IMG/VR virus record: IMGVR_UViG_3300028388_001194
Span: 1-25,472 of that record
Direction: 5' to 3' (one strand)
DNA length: 25,472 bases
DNA from: a virus
The position numbers were made by a program, and so were the translations under genes. Below are positions 19,732 to 25,472 of this stretch, piece by piece (positions within the stretch are counted from its first letter, which is position 1; each line of letters opens with the position of its first letter). Below the pieces are notes generated by a model. That model did not search any database. It saw only the letters and a list, made by a program, of their open reading frames with translations, and was not told where the DNA came from.

Positions 19732-20232
19732 TTACGCAACGTAGGCTTTCACGATAGACTCAACTGCTTTAGAAGCATCTTTGTGCTCACTCAACAGGAG
19801 TTTATCTTCGATTTCTTCAGTAAAACGCCAGGTATTCAGGAAACGGTACTTATCTGTCACTGGTTCTGTCAATTTATCGCGTTCTTGGCGAATTTTGTGG
19901 TACGTCTTATAGTACAGATCATTCAACATTGTTGAAAATGTATCATGTGTATCGCCCCACTCATCTTCTATTGAAATTGAAAGATTATGGTTTTCAGCTA
20001 ACTCCTTTGCTTGCTTTCGAAGAGCATTGATGGAGTCTTTGAGATCAGTGTATTCTTTGGTTTGACGGATATTACTTAACTGTTCACTAAGTTTTTTGTA
20101 TTCGTCACTATTTGTGATCTCTTTGAGTTCATTTTCTTTCTTATCCTTGAGTTGGCGCTCAATCTCACGGATTGTTGCTTGGCGGACATCGAAATCGTTC
20201 TTGAAAGTACGTGCTTTACGAATAGTAATCAT
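19732..20232 (-). CDS. Coiled-coil protein of unknown function
   Basis: This 166-residue protein is dominated by long charged helices. Residues from about 18 to 100 (IREIERQLKDKKENELKEI onward) carry heptad-like spacing typical of coiled coils, and a shorter helical part follows. No enzymatic motif is visible. Lines sampled by eye hold roughly 32-45% G+C, against about 25-33% in neighbouring genes, and more C- and G-ending codons. That points to a different origin shared with the membrane-protein gene upstream. It could be a structural or regulatory adaptor; nothing firmer can be said. Confidence 0.75.
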   Translation of the reverse strand: MITIRKARTFKNDFDVRQATIREIERQLKDKKENELKEITNSDEYKKLSEQLSNIRQTKEYTDLKDSINALRKQAKELAENHNLSISIEDEWGDTHDTFSTMLNDLYYKTYHKIRQERDKLTEPVTDKYRFLNTWRFTEEIEDKLLLSEHKDASKAVESIVKAYVA

Positions 20233-20262
20233 AATAGAGAAATGTTTAGAAAAACGTGTAAA

Positions 20263-20538
20263 TTAAATTACTTGTAAGTATATAGTTAGGAACCCAAGTA
20301 TGTATCCTAACACTAGGCCGAGAGTCATCCCAACCCAGAACTTTCGTGCAGATTTTTGTGATGCTGCATCCAATTCAGCTTGATGTAGATCATCAGCTGA
20401 TTGAACTAGCAGTACACAATCTGCGTAGGCACGAGCAGATCCGTCATTGAAATCGTAAGCTTGACTATTTTTTCTTGCTCGATCTCTTCGACTTACGCTT
20501 TCTTTGTGCCATTTTTTGATTTGGGTTGTTAGTCCCAT
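20263..20538 (-). CDS. Small single-span membrane protein
   Basis: This 91-residue protein has a charged N-terminal half with many Arg, Lys and Asp residues. One hydrophobic segment lies near the C-terminus (about residues 67-90, FWVGMTLGLVLGYILGFLTI), with glycines spaced in a helix-packing pattern. An N-in, C-out tail-anchored arrangement is likely. Its start overlaps the end of the endonuclease gene by 74 bases in another frame. Base composition is closer to the following coiled-coil gene than to the rest of the operon. I recognise no family; it is not an evident holin or signal-bearing protein. Confidence 0.65.
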   Translation of the reverse strand: MGLTTQIKKWHKESVSRRDRARKNSQAYDFNDGSARAYADCVLLVQSADDLHQAELDAASQKSARKFWVGMTLGLVLGYILGFLTIYLQVI

Positions 20539-20965
20539 TGTCTAATGATTTTATTATTTCAATACAACGTTGTATCTCTTTTTTGTTATGAGGTTTAAAC
20601 AAGACGTATTCTTGTCCAGTTTCCTGGAGATGTTTTTTAAACAACTTCCAACGAAGTTTGAATGATGGAGTTTCATAACCTTTAGTCTCCATTATCCAAT
20701 TTTTACCCACAAAATCCGGGGTGTAACTGATCTTAGAAATTGTTTTAGTAGGTTTCTCCTTAAAAGTTTTCTTACCTCTATAAGATACACGTTCATAACA
20801 AGTACCTGAAGTATATTTAAACTTAGGTATTAGTATGAAGCTGGTAGGTTCATACTCGAACTCTATTCCAGCTTCATTTAATAGTTGGTAAGCAGTCTTC
20901 TCTAATTTTGATCTTAGTTTCTTACCTTTATATATGACTTCTTTATTATTAAATTTCCTTTTCAC
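20465..20965 (-). CDS. PD-(D/E)XK phage endonuclease, DUF1064-like
   Basis: This 166-residue protein matches the pattern of DUF1064 and related phage nucleases. SKLEKTAYQLL carries Glu22, YTPDFV carries Pro-Asp at 83-84, and WIMETKGYETP carries Glu93 and Lys95, followed by a basic helix KLRWKLFKKHL. The C-terminal 20 residues are almost all Lys, Arg and Ser, suiting DNA binding. The start is GTG at 20965 inside the last codons of the glycosylase gene (17-base overlap); no ATG lies upstream of the conserved part. It ends in TAG, the only such stop among the complete genes here. A branched-DNA or single-strand endonuclease role is likely from family behaviour. Confidence 0.75.
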   Translation of the reverse strand: MKRKFNNKEVIYKGKKLRSKLEKTAYQLLNEAGIEFEYEPTSFILIPKFKYTSGTCYERVSYRGKKTFKEKPTKTISKISYTPDFVGKNWIMETKGYETPSFKLRWKLFKKHLQETGQEYVLFKPHNKKEIQRCIEIIKSLDNGTNNPNQKMAQRKRKSKRSSKKK

Positions 20966-21485
20966 CGCTTAACGGATTTTTGCACCACTTAATTTCACTC
21001 ACATTACTGAAAATATCTTGATCGTTAAATGAAGGGTATACTACACCGCCTCGTTTAAATGTTTTGTTGTTAGAAAATGGTGACGGATGAGATGAGATAA
21101 TAAAATTATGATCTGTATCTAGATAATCTGAGATAAGATCATAGGCTTTAGTTCCCATTATAATCCACGTTATAGAATCTTTATGATTCATTAGAACTTG
21201 AATAAGATCTTTAGTGAATCCGCTCCATAAAGCAGTATGAGATCCGGCATTACCTCTCTCAACTGTGAGAGCTGTGTTAAGAAGTAATACTCCTTGCTTA
21301 GCTTGGTATTCTCCCCAAGCTTCTGTGAAATCTTTTTTTGCTAAGGCTTTTGCGTACATGGCTTCCCCGTCTATAGGAAATTCTGTGGCTAATTTATGTA
21401 AAATGTTTCTTAATGAAGGAGGTAAATATCCTTTCTTCTGAGTAGAAAAACATAAACCATCTGCGACATCTGGAGTATGGTATGG
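20949..21485 (-). CDS. ung: Uracil-DNA glycosylase, exon 2 (C-terminal part)
   Basis: This stretch continues the glycosylase directly after the intron, beginning PYHTPDVADGLCFST. It carries the family 1 features in order: the rest of the GQDPYH loop, the uracil-stacking Phe in GLCFS (residue 85 of the spliced protein), LLLNTALTV with the uracil-reading Asn142, and SSHPSPFS with the catalytic His205. The first Met in this part is at 21359, but the 42 codons before it are clearly conserved glycosylase sequence, so the exon starts at 21485. Joined to exon 1 the protein has 250 residues, close to the usual size. It removes uracil from DNA by cleaving the base-sugar bond. Confidence 0.93.
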   Translation of the reverse strand, partial: PYHTPDVADGLCFSTQKKGYLPPSLRNILHKLATEFPIDGEAMYAKALAKKDFTEAWGEYQAKQGVLLLNTALTVERGNAGSHTALWSGFTKDLIQVLMNHKDSITWIIMGTKAYDLISDYLDTDHNFIISSHPSPFSNNKTFKRGGVVYPSFNDQDIFSNVSEIKWCKNPLSGEKEI

Positions 21486-22336
21486 CTACCTCCATCAACG
21501 AAGATGGAGGCTGGACTATCTCTTATTCTTCTTCGTCTTTAAGACCCAACTTCTCTGGGTCAAAGTCGATTAAAGAATCTAGGCGCTCTAGCTGGTAATT
21601 AAGGGTTCCTACCCCTCCAGTAGTCTCTGCACCTTCCTCGTCAGCGGACAAGGCTTGGCTCAGGGTTGCTGTACACTCTGTACATAAAGTAATGTCTCGC
21701 ACAAGATTTAATCTCGAAGAATCACTACCACATATACGGCATACAGGTTCCTTGAATTCACCTAGTTTAACTGGAGATCTTTTACAAACGTTAAGAAATC
21801 TAGAGAAATCGTCAGCGTTAGCTACCCACATTAAATTCATCTTCCCACTAACAATTCTCATTGATAAGGAGGGGAGCTGCTTATCTTTGCAATGACCTAA
21901 TAGATAAGCCATGAGAGCAGTAGAATTTAATATGGCGAGTTTCTCTGGATCTTTAGATTGTTTAAAAGATCTCACAACAGGACCCGTTTCAATGTCTTTA
22001 TGGAACAACTCTCGTACTTCTAGCATCATCTGACCCATAGAAGCACCTACTACAGCTCTAGAAACAATCTCAATAGAGATGTCTCCTAGTTGTTTACGCA
22101 TGGGTTGAAGAGATTGAATTGCTTTATTCAATACTTTCTCGTACATCTCGTCTTTATCCATATTAGCGTATAAACTACGAAATAATTTCATCATAGAATC
22201 CATGCCAATAGCATTTAGTCTAAGACTTTGGCCTTCAATACGAACATGTTTGAGTTCATATTTATAACCTTCTGTAGTTGTTCCAATTAATTTAGGTTGT
22301 GACATTGGTAATTAATTTAATTAAATAATTTAGCTA
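21486..22336 (-). ncRNA. Group I self-splicing intron in the uracil-DNA glycosylase gene
   Basis: The insertion has exact group I ends: exon 1 stops in T (22337) and the intron ends in G (21486). Conserved elements: Q AACCCTGAGCCAAG (21654-21667) and R GGTGCAGAGACTA (21621-21633), both like plastid and cyanobacterial trnL introns, and S AAGAGATAGTCC (21513-21524). Pairings: P3 21759-21765 with 21579-21585 (7 bp); P4 21750-21756 with 21659-21665 (one mismatch); P5 21742-21746 with 21669-21673; P7 21621-21625 with 21514-21518; P8 21570-21576 with 21536-21542 plus an inner 6-bp stem; P9 21489-21496 with 21503-21510. A P7.1-like hairpin (21602-21615) suggests subgroup IA. J3/4 is AA. One core line reaches about 58% G+C. 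Confidence 0.93.
21523..22305 (-). CDS. Intron-encoded protein with zinc-ribbon pattern, unknown family
   Basis: This 260-residue protein starts 32 bases into the intron and stops inside the S element just before P7 closes. It shows no LAGLIDADG, GIY-YIG, HNH or PD-(D/E)XK motif that I can see. Residues 1-180 look like a mixed helix-strand domain. Cys189, Cys192, Cys208 and Cys211 (CRICG and LCTEC) make a likely zinc ribbon, and the tail is acidic (KDEEE). Codons 181-260 overlie the ribozyme core from P3 to P8, so the same bases serve protein and RNA. It may be an unrecognised homing nuclease, a splicing helper, or a passenger gene. The open frame is real beyond doubt; the function is unknown. 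Confidence 0.75.
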   Translation of the reverse strand: MSQPKLIGTTTEGYKYELKHVRIEGQSLRLNAIGMDSMMKLFRSLYANMDKDEMYEKVLNKAIQSLQPMRKQLGDISIEIVSRAVVGASMGQMMLEVRELFHKDIETGPVVRSFKQSKDPEKLAILNSTALMAYLLGHCKDKQLPSLSMRIVSGKMNLMWVANADDFSRFLNVCKRSPVKLGEFKEPVCRICGSDSSRLNLVRDITLCTECTATLSQALSADEEGAETTGGVGTLNYQLERLDSLIDFDPEKLGLKDEEE

Positions 22337-22552
22337 ATCCTGTCCCAAGATGACGACTTTTAAATCGTCTAAGTCGTGATGATTAAATGCGTTAAATAGT
22401 TTAGAAGGATGAGGATATATTTCCTTCTCTGCTTTAGATAGCTGTTTATTAATTTTGTGTTCGTGTTTACCTAGAATAGGTGCTAATAGTTCTAAGTAAT
22501 TAGGTTGAACTCTGTTTTGTAACTTCGACTTTATCTTTTCTATGTTTTCCAA
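22337..22552 (-). CDS. ung: Uracil-DNA glycosylase, exon 1 (N-terminal part)
   Basis: The 72 codons end KVVILGQD, with Asp72 the catalytic aspartate that activates water in family 1 glycosylases. Before it lie IYPHPSKLFNAF and LDDLKVVIL, the standard N-terminal pattern of the family. Without splicing, translation would halt at the TAG just inside the intron (22334-22336) and give an inactive fragment, so glycosylase activity depends on RNA splicing. The ATG at 22552 is the only Met in the exon and overlaps the end of the primase gene by 53 bases in another frame. Phage glycosylases may protect the genome from uracil from cytosine deamination or host dUTP pools. Confidence 0.92.
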
Positions 22553-23570
22553 TATACTTATGGTGTTCTAACATATCAATTAATTTATTCTTTGTTTTAG
22601 TTTTTCCGTAAGCTTTATAATAATCACTTATATCTTTGTATTTACTATCTAAATAGATAAATGGCATGTTATACTTAGATGAAGTTTTACCAGCTATGTA
22701 TTTTCCTTTGCCTTCTTTTTTCGTGAATCCACCATCTGAGTCATAGAATACTATTACTTCTTTGAATTGAGATTTTAGCATATTGACAGTGTATTGGTCA
22801 GGTACTTTCTCTGAGTTAGGAGCTATAGCAGCATAACCTAACTCATGTAGTACCATAACATCTTTGAGGGAAGAAGTAATAAATATTAAATCCCCCATAA
22901 AAGGTGTTTGAGACATTCCTTGGTAAGTAGTAGGATCTTGATTAGTCATCCATTTCTGCTTCTTATCTAGAGGTCTGTATATCTTAATGGAAGTTGGTGA
23001 TAAGATATATGCGAAAATAGGATTCTTTTTGGTAGATCTCATTCTAAATTCTTTATCTACGTACACCTTGTCCACACTAATAACATTGTATTTCTTCAAT
23101 GTTTCACTACTAATACCGAATGACTTCCAATACTCTAACTCAGAATCTGAGAATTCTTTTTTCTGTACTTGAATTAGCTTCTTACCCTTAGTACCAAAAC
23201 TAGCTTTCTCTGACTTACTATCTTTCTTGATTTTCTGTACAGGTTCGCTAGTGTTGAGACCTATTTTAAAGTCTTTATTTATTTTCTCTAAAGCCTTATA
23301 AAACGATAAATTAAACTTCTCCATAACAATGTCGAAGCAATCATATGATCTAGATAAAGCGAAGTCATGGAAAATTAATCTGTCTTTGTAGACACCGTAG
23401 CTACCATTAAAGAATGAGCAGCCGGGGTGTGTATCTCTACGTAGTGGGTTAATATATTTACACCTAAGATCTAGCTTATCTAATCCTAGATAGTATTTAA
23501 ATACTTTCCTCTCATCTATTCTATCTAATAGATTATTCTTTGTCAGAGGAGTTATTGGCTTGTATTTCAT
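22500..23570 (-). CDS. DnaG-type DNA primase
   Basis: This 356-residue protein has the layout of a small phage primase. The N-terminal part keeps the shape of a CHC2 zinc finger (LRCKYINPLRRDTHPGC, then LIFHDF...DCFD, residues about 35-80) but with an incomplete ligand set. A charged linker (about 105-140) follows. The Toprim domain shows ITSSLKDVMVLHELGY (231-246), where SSLKD stands in for the usual EG motif, then FYDSDGG with the metal-binding Asp277 and Asp279, and KDISDYY (312-318). It would make RNA primers for phage DNA replication. No helicase domain is fused to it. Its start lies 38 bases inside the preceding gene. Confidence 0.85.
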   Translation of the reverse strand: MKYKPITPLTKNNLLDRIDERKVFKYYLGLDKLDLRCKYINPLRRDTHPGCSFFNGSYGVYKDRLIFHDFALSRSYDCFDIVMEKFNLSFYKALEKINKDFKIGLNTSEPVQKIKKDSKSEKASFGTKGKKLIQVQKKEFSDSELEYWKSFGISSETLKKYNVISVDKVYVDKEFRMRSTKKNPIFAYILSPTSIKIYRPLDKKQKWMTNQDPTTYQGMSQTPFMGDLIFITSSLKDVMVLHELGYAAIAPNSEKVPDQYTVNMLKSQFKEVIVFYDSDGGFTKKEGKGKYIAGKTSSKYNMPFIYLDSKYKDISDYYKAYGKTKTKNKLIDMLEHHKYIGKHRKDKVEVTKQSST

Positions 23571-23799
23571 CTTTTATTTCTTTGAGTAACTTATTAGCAA
23601 ATTCTTTACTCTTCATTAGATCATCTACTAATTCACTGATTTCGTTATATTGATCTGCCCATCTCTGATATAATTCTTCGTCATTTGTTTTATCAAAGTA
23701 AGACATCTCATAAGCTATGTTAGCTTGGTATTCCGTTAAATAGTAAATGATTCTGGATATACTGCTAAATCCGTCTAGTTTACTTGTCTGTTTGTGCAT
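23533..23799 (-). CDS. Small helical protein of unknown function
   Basis: This 88-residue protein has many Tyr, Glu and Asp residues and reads as two or three amphipathic helices (for example NDEELYQRWADQYNEISEL). No known motif is visible. It overlaps both neighbours, the helical protein upstream by 20 bases and the primase by 38 bases. This is usual for translationally coupled phage genes and supports it being real. A role as a small partner of the primase is possible from position only. Confidence 0.7.
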   Translation of the reverse strand: MHKQTSKLDGFSSISRIIYYLTEYQANIAYEMSYFDKTNDEELYQRWADQYNEISELVDDLMKSKEFANKLLKEIKDEIQANNSSDKE

Positions 23800-24040
23800 C
23801 TGGAGTTATTTCTTCTGTATCAAATAAATCGAGTAAGTCTCTATACTCAGTTAGGACTTCCCTATTTGCTTGTGCGTGTCCTCTTAATTCTTCTCGCTCT
23901 GATAGATCATTACCTGCTTTAGATATATAATCTGCCAGTATTTTTTGTTCGTCTTCTATATCGTCAATATACATTCCTATTAAAGAGTGTAGATTATTCA
24001 TTTGACGAGTAGTAAGAGTGATGTTGTGTTCTTTAGACAT
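23780..24040 (-). CDS. Small coiled-coil protein of unknown function
   Basis: This 86-residue protein is almost wholly helical and charged, with a probable antiparallel helix pair (about residues 10-45 and 48-75) and an acidic C-terminus (FDTEEITPDAQTDK). The pattern is common among small phage proteins and does not identify a family. It is the first gene after the terminator-like hairpin at 24063-24087, with 22 bases between hairpin and ATG. It may therefore be read from incomplete termination or from a promoter I cannot see. Confidence 0.7.
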   Translation of the reverse strand: MSKEHNITLTTRQMNNLHSLIGMYIDDIEDEQKILADYISKAGNDLSEREELRGHAQANREVLTEYRDLLDLFDTEEITPDAQTDK

Positions 24041-24050
24041 TGTAATAAAT

Positions 24051-24087
24051 ATATTAAAGAAAGCCGGGGGAATTTATGTCCCCCAGC
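24051..24087 (-). terminator. Terminator-like hairpin after the SSB-like gene
   Basis: Arms 24063-24071 and 24079-24087 pair over 9 bp with one G-U pair, around five G-C pairs in a row, closing a 7-base loop. Read on the - strand the stem is followed by TTTCTTTAATAT, a moderate U tract. It lies 9 bases past the stop of the SSB-like gene and would attenuate or end transcription of the ATPase-SSB pair. The next gene starts within 25 bases, so partial read-through that lowers expression of the downstream genes is likely. Confidence 0.75.
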
Positions 24088-24096
24088 ATTGGTTAT

Positions 24097-24681
24097 TTAA
24101 AACATTTCGTACGTCTCACTCGGATTATCTTTACCAAGTAACATATCGTCTGATTTAGGACGTTCAACGTTTACTCGGTTCTCTAATTCCCACTTAGAGT
24201 ACTTCAAGCCGTGAGGTTTATTTTCACTATACTCAGTAACCCACTTGCCGTAGCGAGGGAACTCTGAGTATTTACCATCCTTAGTAGGGATGAGTTTAAT
24301 GTTAAATGTAGTGTCACCTACATTAGACATAATTTCTTGTTTAGCTTTTAGCATATATTGATCGTAGGTAGGTGCAGAGAAATCGTCTAGATCATCAACT
24401 ACGATGCTTAACATGTCAGTAATGATACCTAAACGTTCTTGTTCGTCTCGTTGCTTAGCCTCCTCCAAAGACTCTCCATCTCGAGGATTAATCATATCCG
24501 GATTAGGAGGCCAAATACGTCTGTTGTGTACTTCACCGTTCTTATTCTTAAAGTGGATGTCTACATATTTTCCTGGTTCTACGTCGATACCAGTAAGTGT
24601 TACATTAGTGTGGAATCCGGATGTCATTTTTGAGTTTGATGTACTTCCTGTTTCTTCTTGGATTTTTTTAGCGCTATACAT
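24097..24681 (-). CDS. Probable single-stranded DNA-binding protein
   Basis: This 194-residue protein has a strand-rich OB-fold-like pattern. GFHTNVTLTGIDVEPGKYVDIHFKNK (written in parts: GFHTNVTLTG, KYVDIHFKNK) lies at about residues 22-48 and RRIWPPN at 54-60. A helical insertion follows (about 70-120), then NIKLIPTKDGKY and FPRYGKWVTEY at about 126-150. Similar arrangements occur in SSB-like proteins of Bacteroidetes phages. The acidic and polar tail ends in Phe (SETYEMF), as do the interaction tails of SSB and T7 gp2.5. It lies 15 bases downstream of the Sak4-like ATPase gene, a common phage pairing. The call rests on pattern and context, not on a decisive motif. Confidence 0.6.
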   Translation of the reverse strand: MYSAKKIQEETGSTSNSKMTSGFHTNVTLTGIDVEPGKYVDIHFKNKNGEVHNRRIWPPNPDMINPRDGESLEEAKQRDEQERLGIITDMLSIVVDDLDDFSAPTYDQYMLKAKQEIMSNVGDTTFNIKLIPTKDGKYSEFPRYGKWVTEYSENKPHGLKYSKWELENRVNVERPKSDDMLLGKDNPSETYEMF

Positions 24682-24696
24682 TAGTTAATTGTTTTT

Positions 24697-25368
24697 TTAG
24701 TCGTTGTAATATGAATTCACATTTTCGAGAATCTTACTTAGATCATTGTCTATGAAGAGATTACTGAACATTCCTTCCGGAGATTTAGCCGGATAATCTT
24801 TAGTTCTATTAGTGACAAATTTATATTCGGCGTTGCCGTCTTTGGTTTGTTCTACGTGCGTATAAAGCACTGTAGTAAATACTGCTTGAGGATCATACTT
24901 ATCATCTAACATACGTCCGATTGTCTTAATCTTACGTTGTGGTAAGTAACCGTCTATCATTTCTTTATCTTCGTGGAACATAAAGACGATATTAAGATCA
25001 TCCCTCAATGTAGTAGCAGTATCTAAAATCATCTGGAAATGTCTACCAATATCTGTGAACTTGTTATATCCAGTTTCATTAGCTCTTTGAAACAACTCTT
25101 TAGACATCACAAAACCTATATCATCTAAGATAAGATTCTTGATATGAGTATGTTTCTCAGAGATTGTCTTCATAGCTTTAATTATCTCAGCGTGTGAAGA
25201 AGTGATAATCATGTTTTTATTCTCTTTGCTATATTTACTCTTTGACCCTTTAAAAGGGAGAGGTTTAGCTAATACATTAATAATGAATGTTTCTTTGGGA
25301 TCTAAGTTTTTTGTCGAGTGTGATTTGCCGGTACTAGATTGACCGACAATAGCTATATTATTTGCCAT
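24697..25368 (-). CDS. Sak4-like RecA-fold ATPase (annealing recombinase type)
   Basis: This 223-residue protein starts with a Walker A motif (VGQSSTGKS, about residues 7-15) followed by TKNLDP, a layout typical of AAA_24/Sak4-like phage ATPases. Walker B is NLILDDIGF (about 77-85). FMFHEDKE (about 129-136) follows a hydrophobic strand where this family has its His/Glu sensor. The C-terminal FVTNRTKDYPAKSPEGMF is also characteristic. These proteins bind single-stranded DNA and, with SSB, promote strand annealing in phage recombination; here they are followed by the SSB-like gene. Its ATG overlaps the end of the upstream reading frame by 11 bases. Confidence 0.8.
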   Translation of the reverse strand: MANNIAIVGQSSTGKSHSTKNLDPKETFIINVLAKPLPFKGSKSKYSKENKNMIITSSHAEIIKAMKTISEKHTHIKNLILDDIGFVMSKELFQRANETGYNKFTDIGRHFQMILDTATTLRDDLNIVFMFHEDKEMIDGYLPQRKIKTIGRMLDDKYDPQAVFTTVLYTHVEQTKDGNAEYKFVTNRTKDYPAKSPEGMFSNLFIDNDLSKILENVNSYYND

Positions 25369-25471
25369 TATGGTTAAATTCTTCTACTTTACTGTATTTA
25401 AAATTCTCTATCATGGTAAGTATTACTGGCTTATAAAATCGGTTTTTGATTACGTGCCAATAAATTAAATC
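25358..25471 (-). CDS. C-terminal end of an upstream gene (cut by window edge)
   Basis: On the minus strand the frame starting at base 25471 is open to a TAA at 25358-25360. It encodes 37 residues, including LIYWHVIKNRFYKPVIL and ending VEEFNHNGK. The 11-base overlap with the ATPase start matches the packing style of this operon, and there is no room for a promoter, so this is probably the end of the preceding gene. Another minus-strand frame stops at 25431-25433 and is the weaker choice. The piece is too short to assign a family. Confidence 0.5.
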   Translation of the reverse strand, partial: DLIYWHVIKNRFYKPVILTMIENFKYSKVEEFNHNGK

Positions 25472-25472
25472 C

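Noticed and set aside
20465-20467. TAG recoding (alternative code, known in some crAss-like phages)
   Set aside because: Only one complete gene ends in TAG, reading through adds just a few codons before TGA, and no gene needs TAG as sense. The other complete genes end in TAA and the standard code suffices here.
21489-21510. Hairpin as a transcription terminator
   Set aside because: It is an 8-bp stem, but the strand downstream is glycosylase coding sequence without a T run; it fits P9 of the intron.
21360-22333. Glycosylase as two separate broken genes or a pseudogene
   Set aside because: The frame resumes exactly at the next conserved residue with all catalytic residues kept, and the intervening DNA has group I core elements and correct ends. 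Decay would not give so precise a gap.
21486-22336. Intein in the glycosylase
   Set aside because: A stop codon follows GQD at once and the intron reading frame starts at its own ATG; there is no continuous frame and no intein splicing motifs at the ends.
24404-24688. Plus-strand frames opposite the SSB-like gene
   Set aside because: No motif, and unusual Ser/Leu/Phe-rich composition; they mirror a well-supported minus-strand gene.
25431-25472. Alternative minus-strand frame ending NQKPIL at the window edge
   Set aside because: It stops earlier and leaves a gap before the ATPase; the other frame overlaps the ATPase start in the manner of this operon.

Overview
The window looks like part of a crAss-like tailed phage of Bacteroidales. 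Three things suggest this: an enormous virion-type protein carrying the single-chain RNA polymerase signature DFDxD, an opposing block of replication and repair genes (Sak4-like ATPase, SSB-like protein, DnaG-type primase, uracil-DNA glycosylase, PD-(D/E)XK nucleases), and AT-rich sequence without obvious Shine-Dalgarno sites. The assignment rests on family recognition and layout; no search was run.

Left arm (1-17100, + strand): one reading frame fills 17.1 kb. It is still open at base 1, so the first Met at 112 is probably internal and the gene starts upstream. The visible 5,699 residues carry, in order, an SF1B (RecD/Pif1-like) helicase, Lys/Glu-rich linkers with a 15-bp tandem repeat, a first HExxH zincin motif, the DFDVD polymerase centre, a coiled coil, a second HExxH zincin motif, a RecB/Cas4-like nuclease and a C-terminal part with hydrophobic segments. 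The likely role is a giant protein packaged in the virion and delivered with the DNA, with the polymerase transcribing early genes.

Middle (17101-18084): two hairpin terminators that look bidirectional, similar in sequence, bracket three small unrecognised minus-strand genes, one of them a membrane protein.

Right arm (18085-25472, - strand): a tightly packed, partly overlapping operon read right to left. The order is the end of an upstream gene, Sak4-like ATPase, SSB-like protein, a terminator-like hairpin, two small helical proteins, primase, uracil-DNA glycosylase, a DUF1064-type endonuclease, a small membrane protein, a coiled-coil protein, a RecB-like exonuclease and an unrecognised protein. 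Together these would provide priming, single-strand binding and annealing, end resection, branch cleavage and uracil removal. Two small genes (19732-20538) are visibly richer in G+C than their neighbours.

The most notable element is a group I self-splicing intron of 851 nt (21486-22336). It splits the glycosylase gene exactly inside its catalytic GQD/PYH motif. Elements P3 to P9 can be paired by eye. The intron encodes a 260-residue protein of no homing-endonuclease family I recognise, and the last 80 codons of that protein, including a CxxC...CxxC zinc-ribbon pattern, are written over the ribozyme core. No gene-free stretch exceeds 300 bases. I saw no tRNA, rRNA, CRISPR array or insertion sequence.
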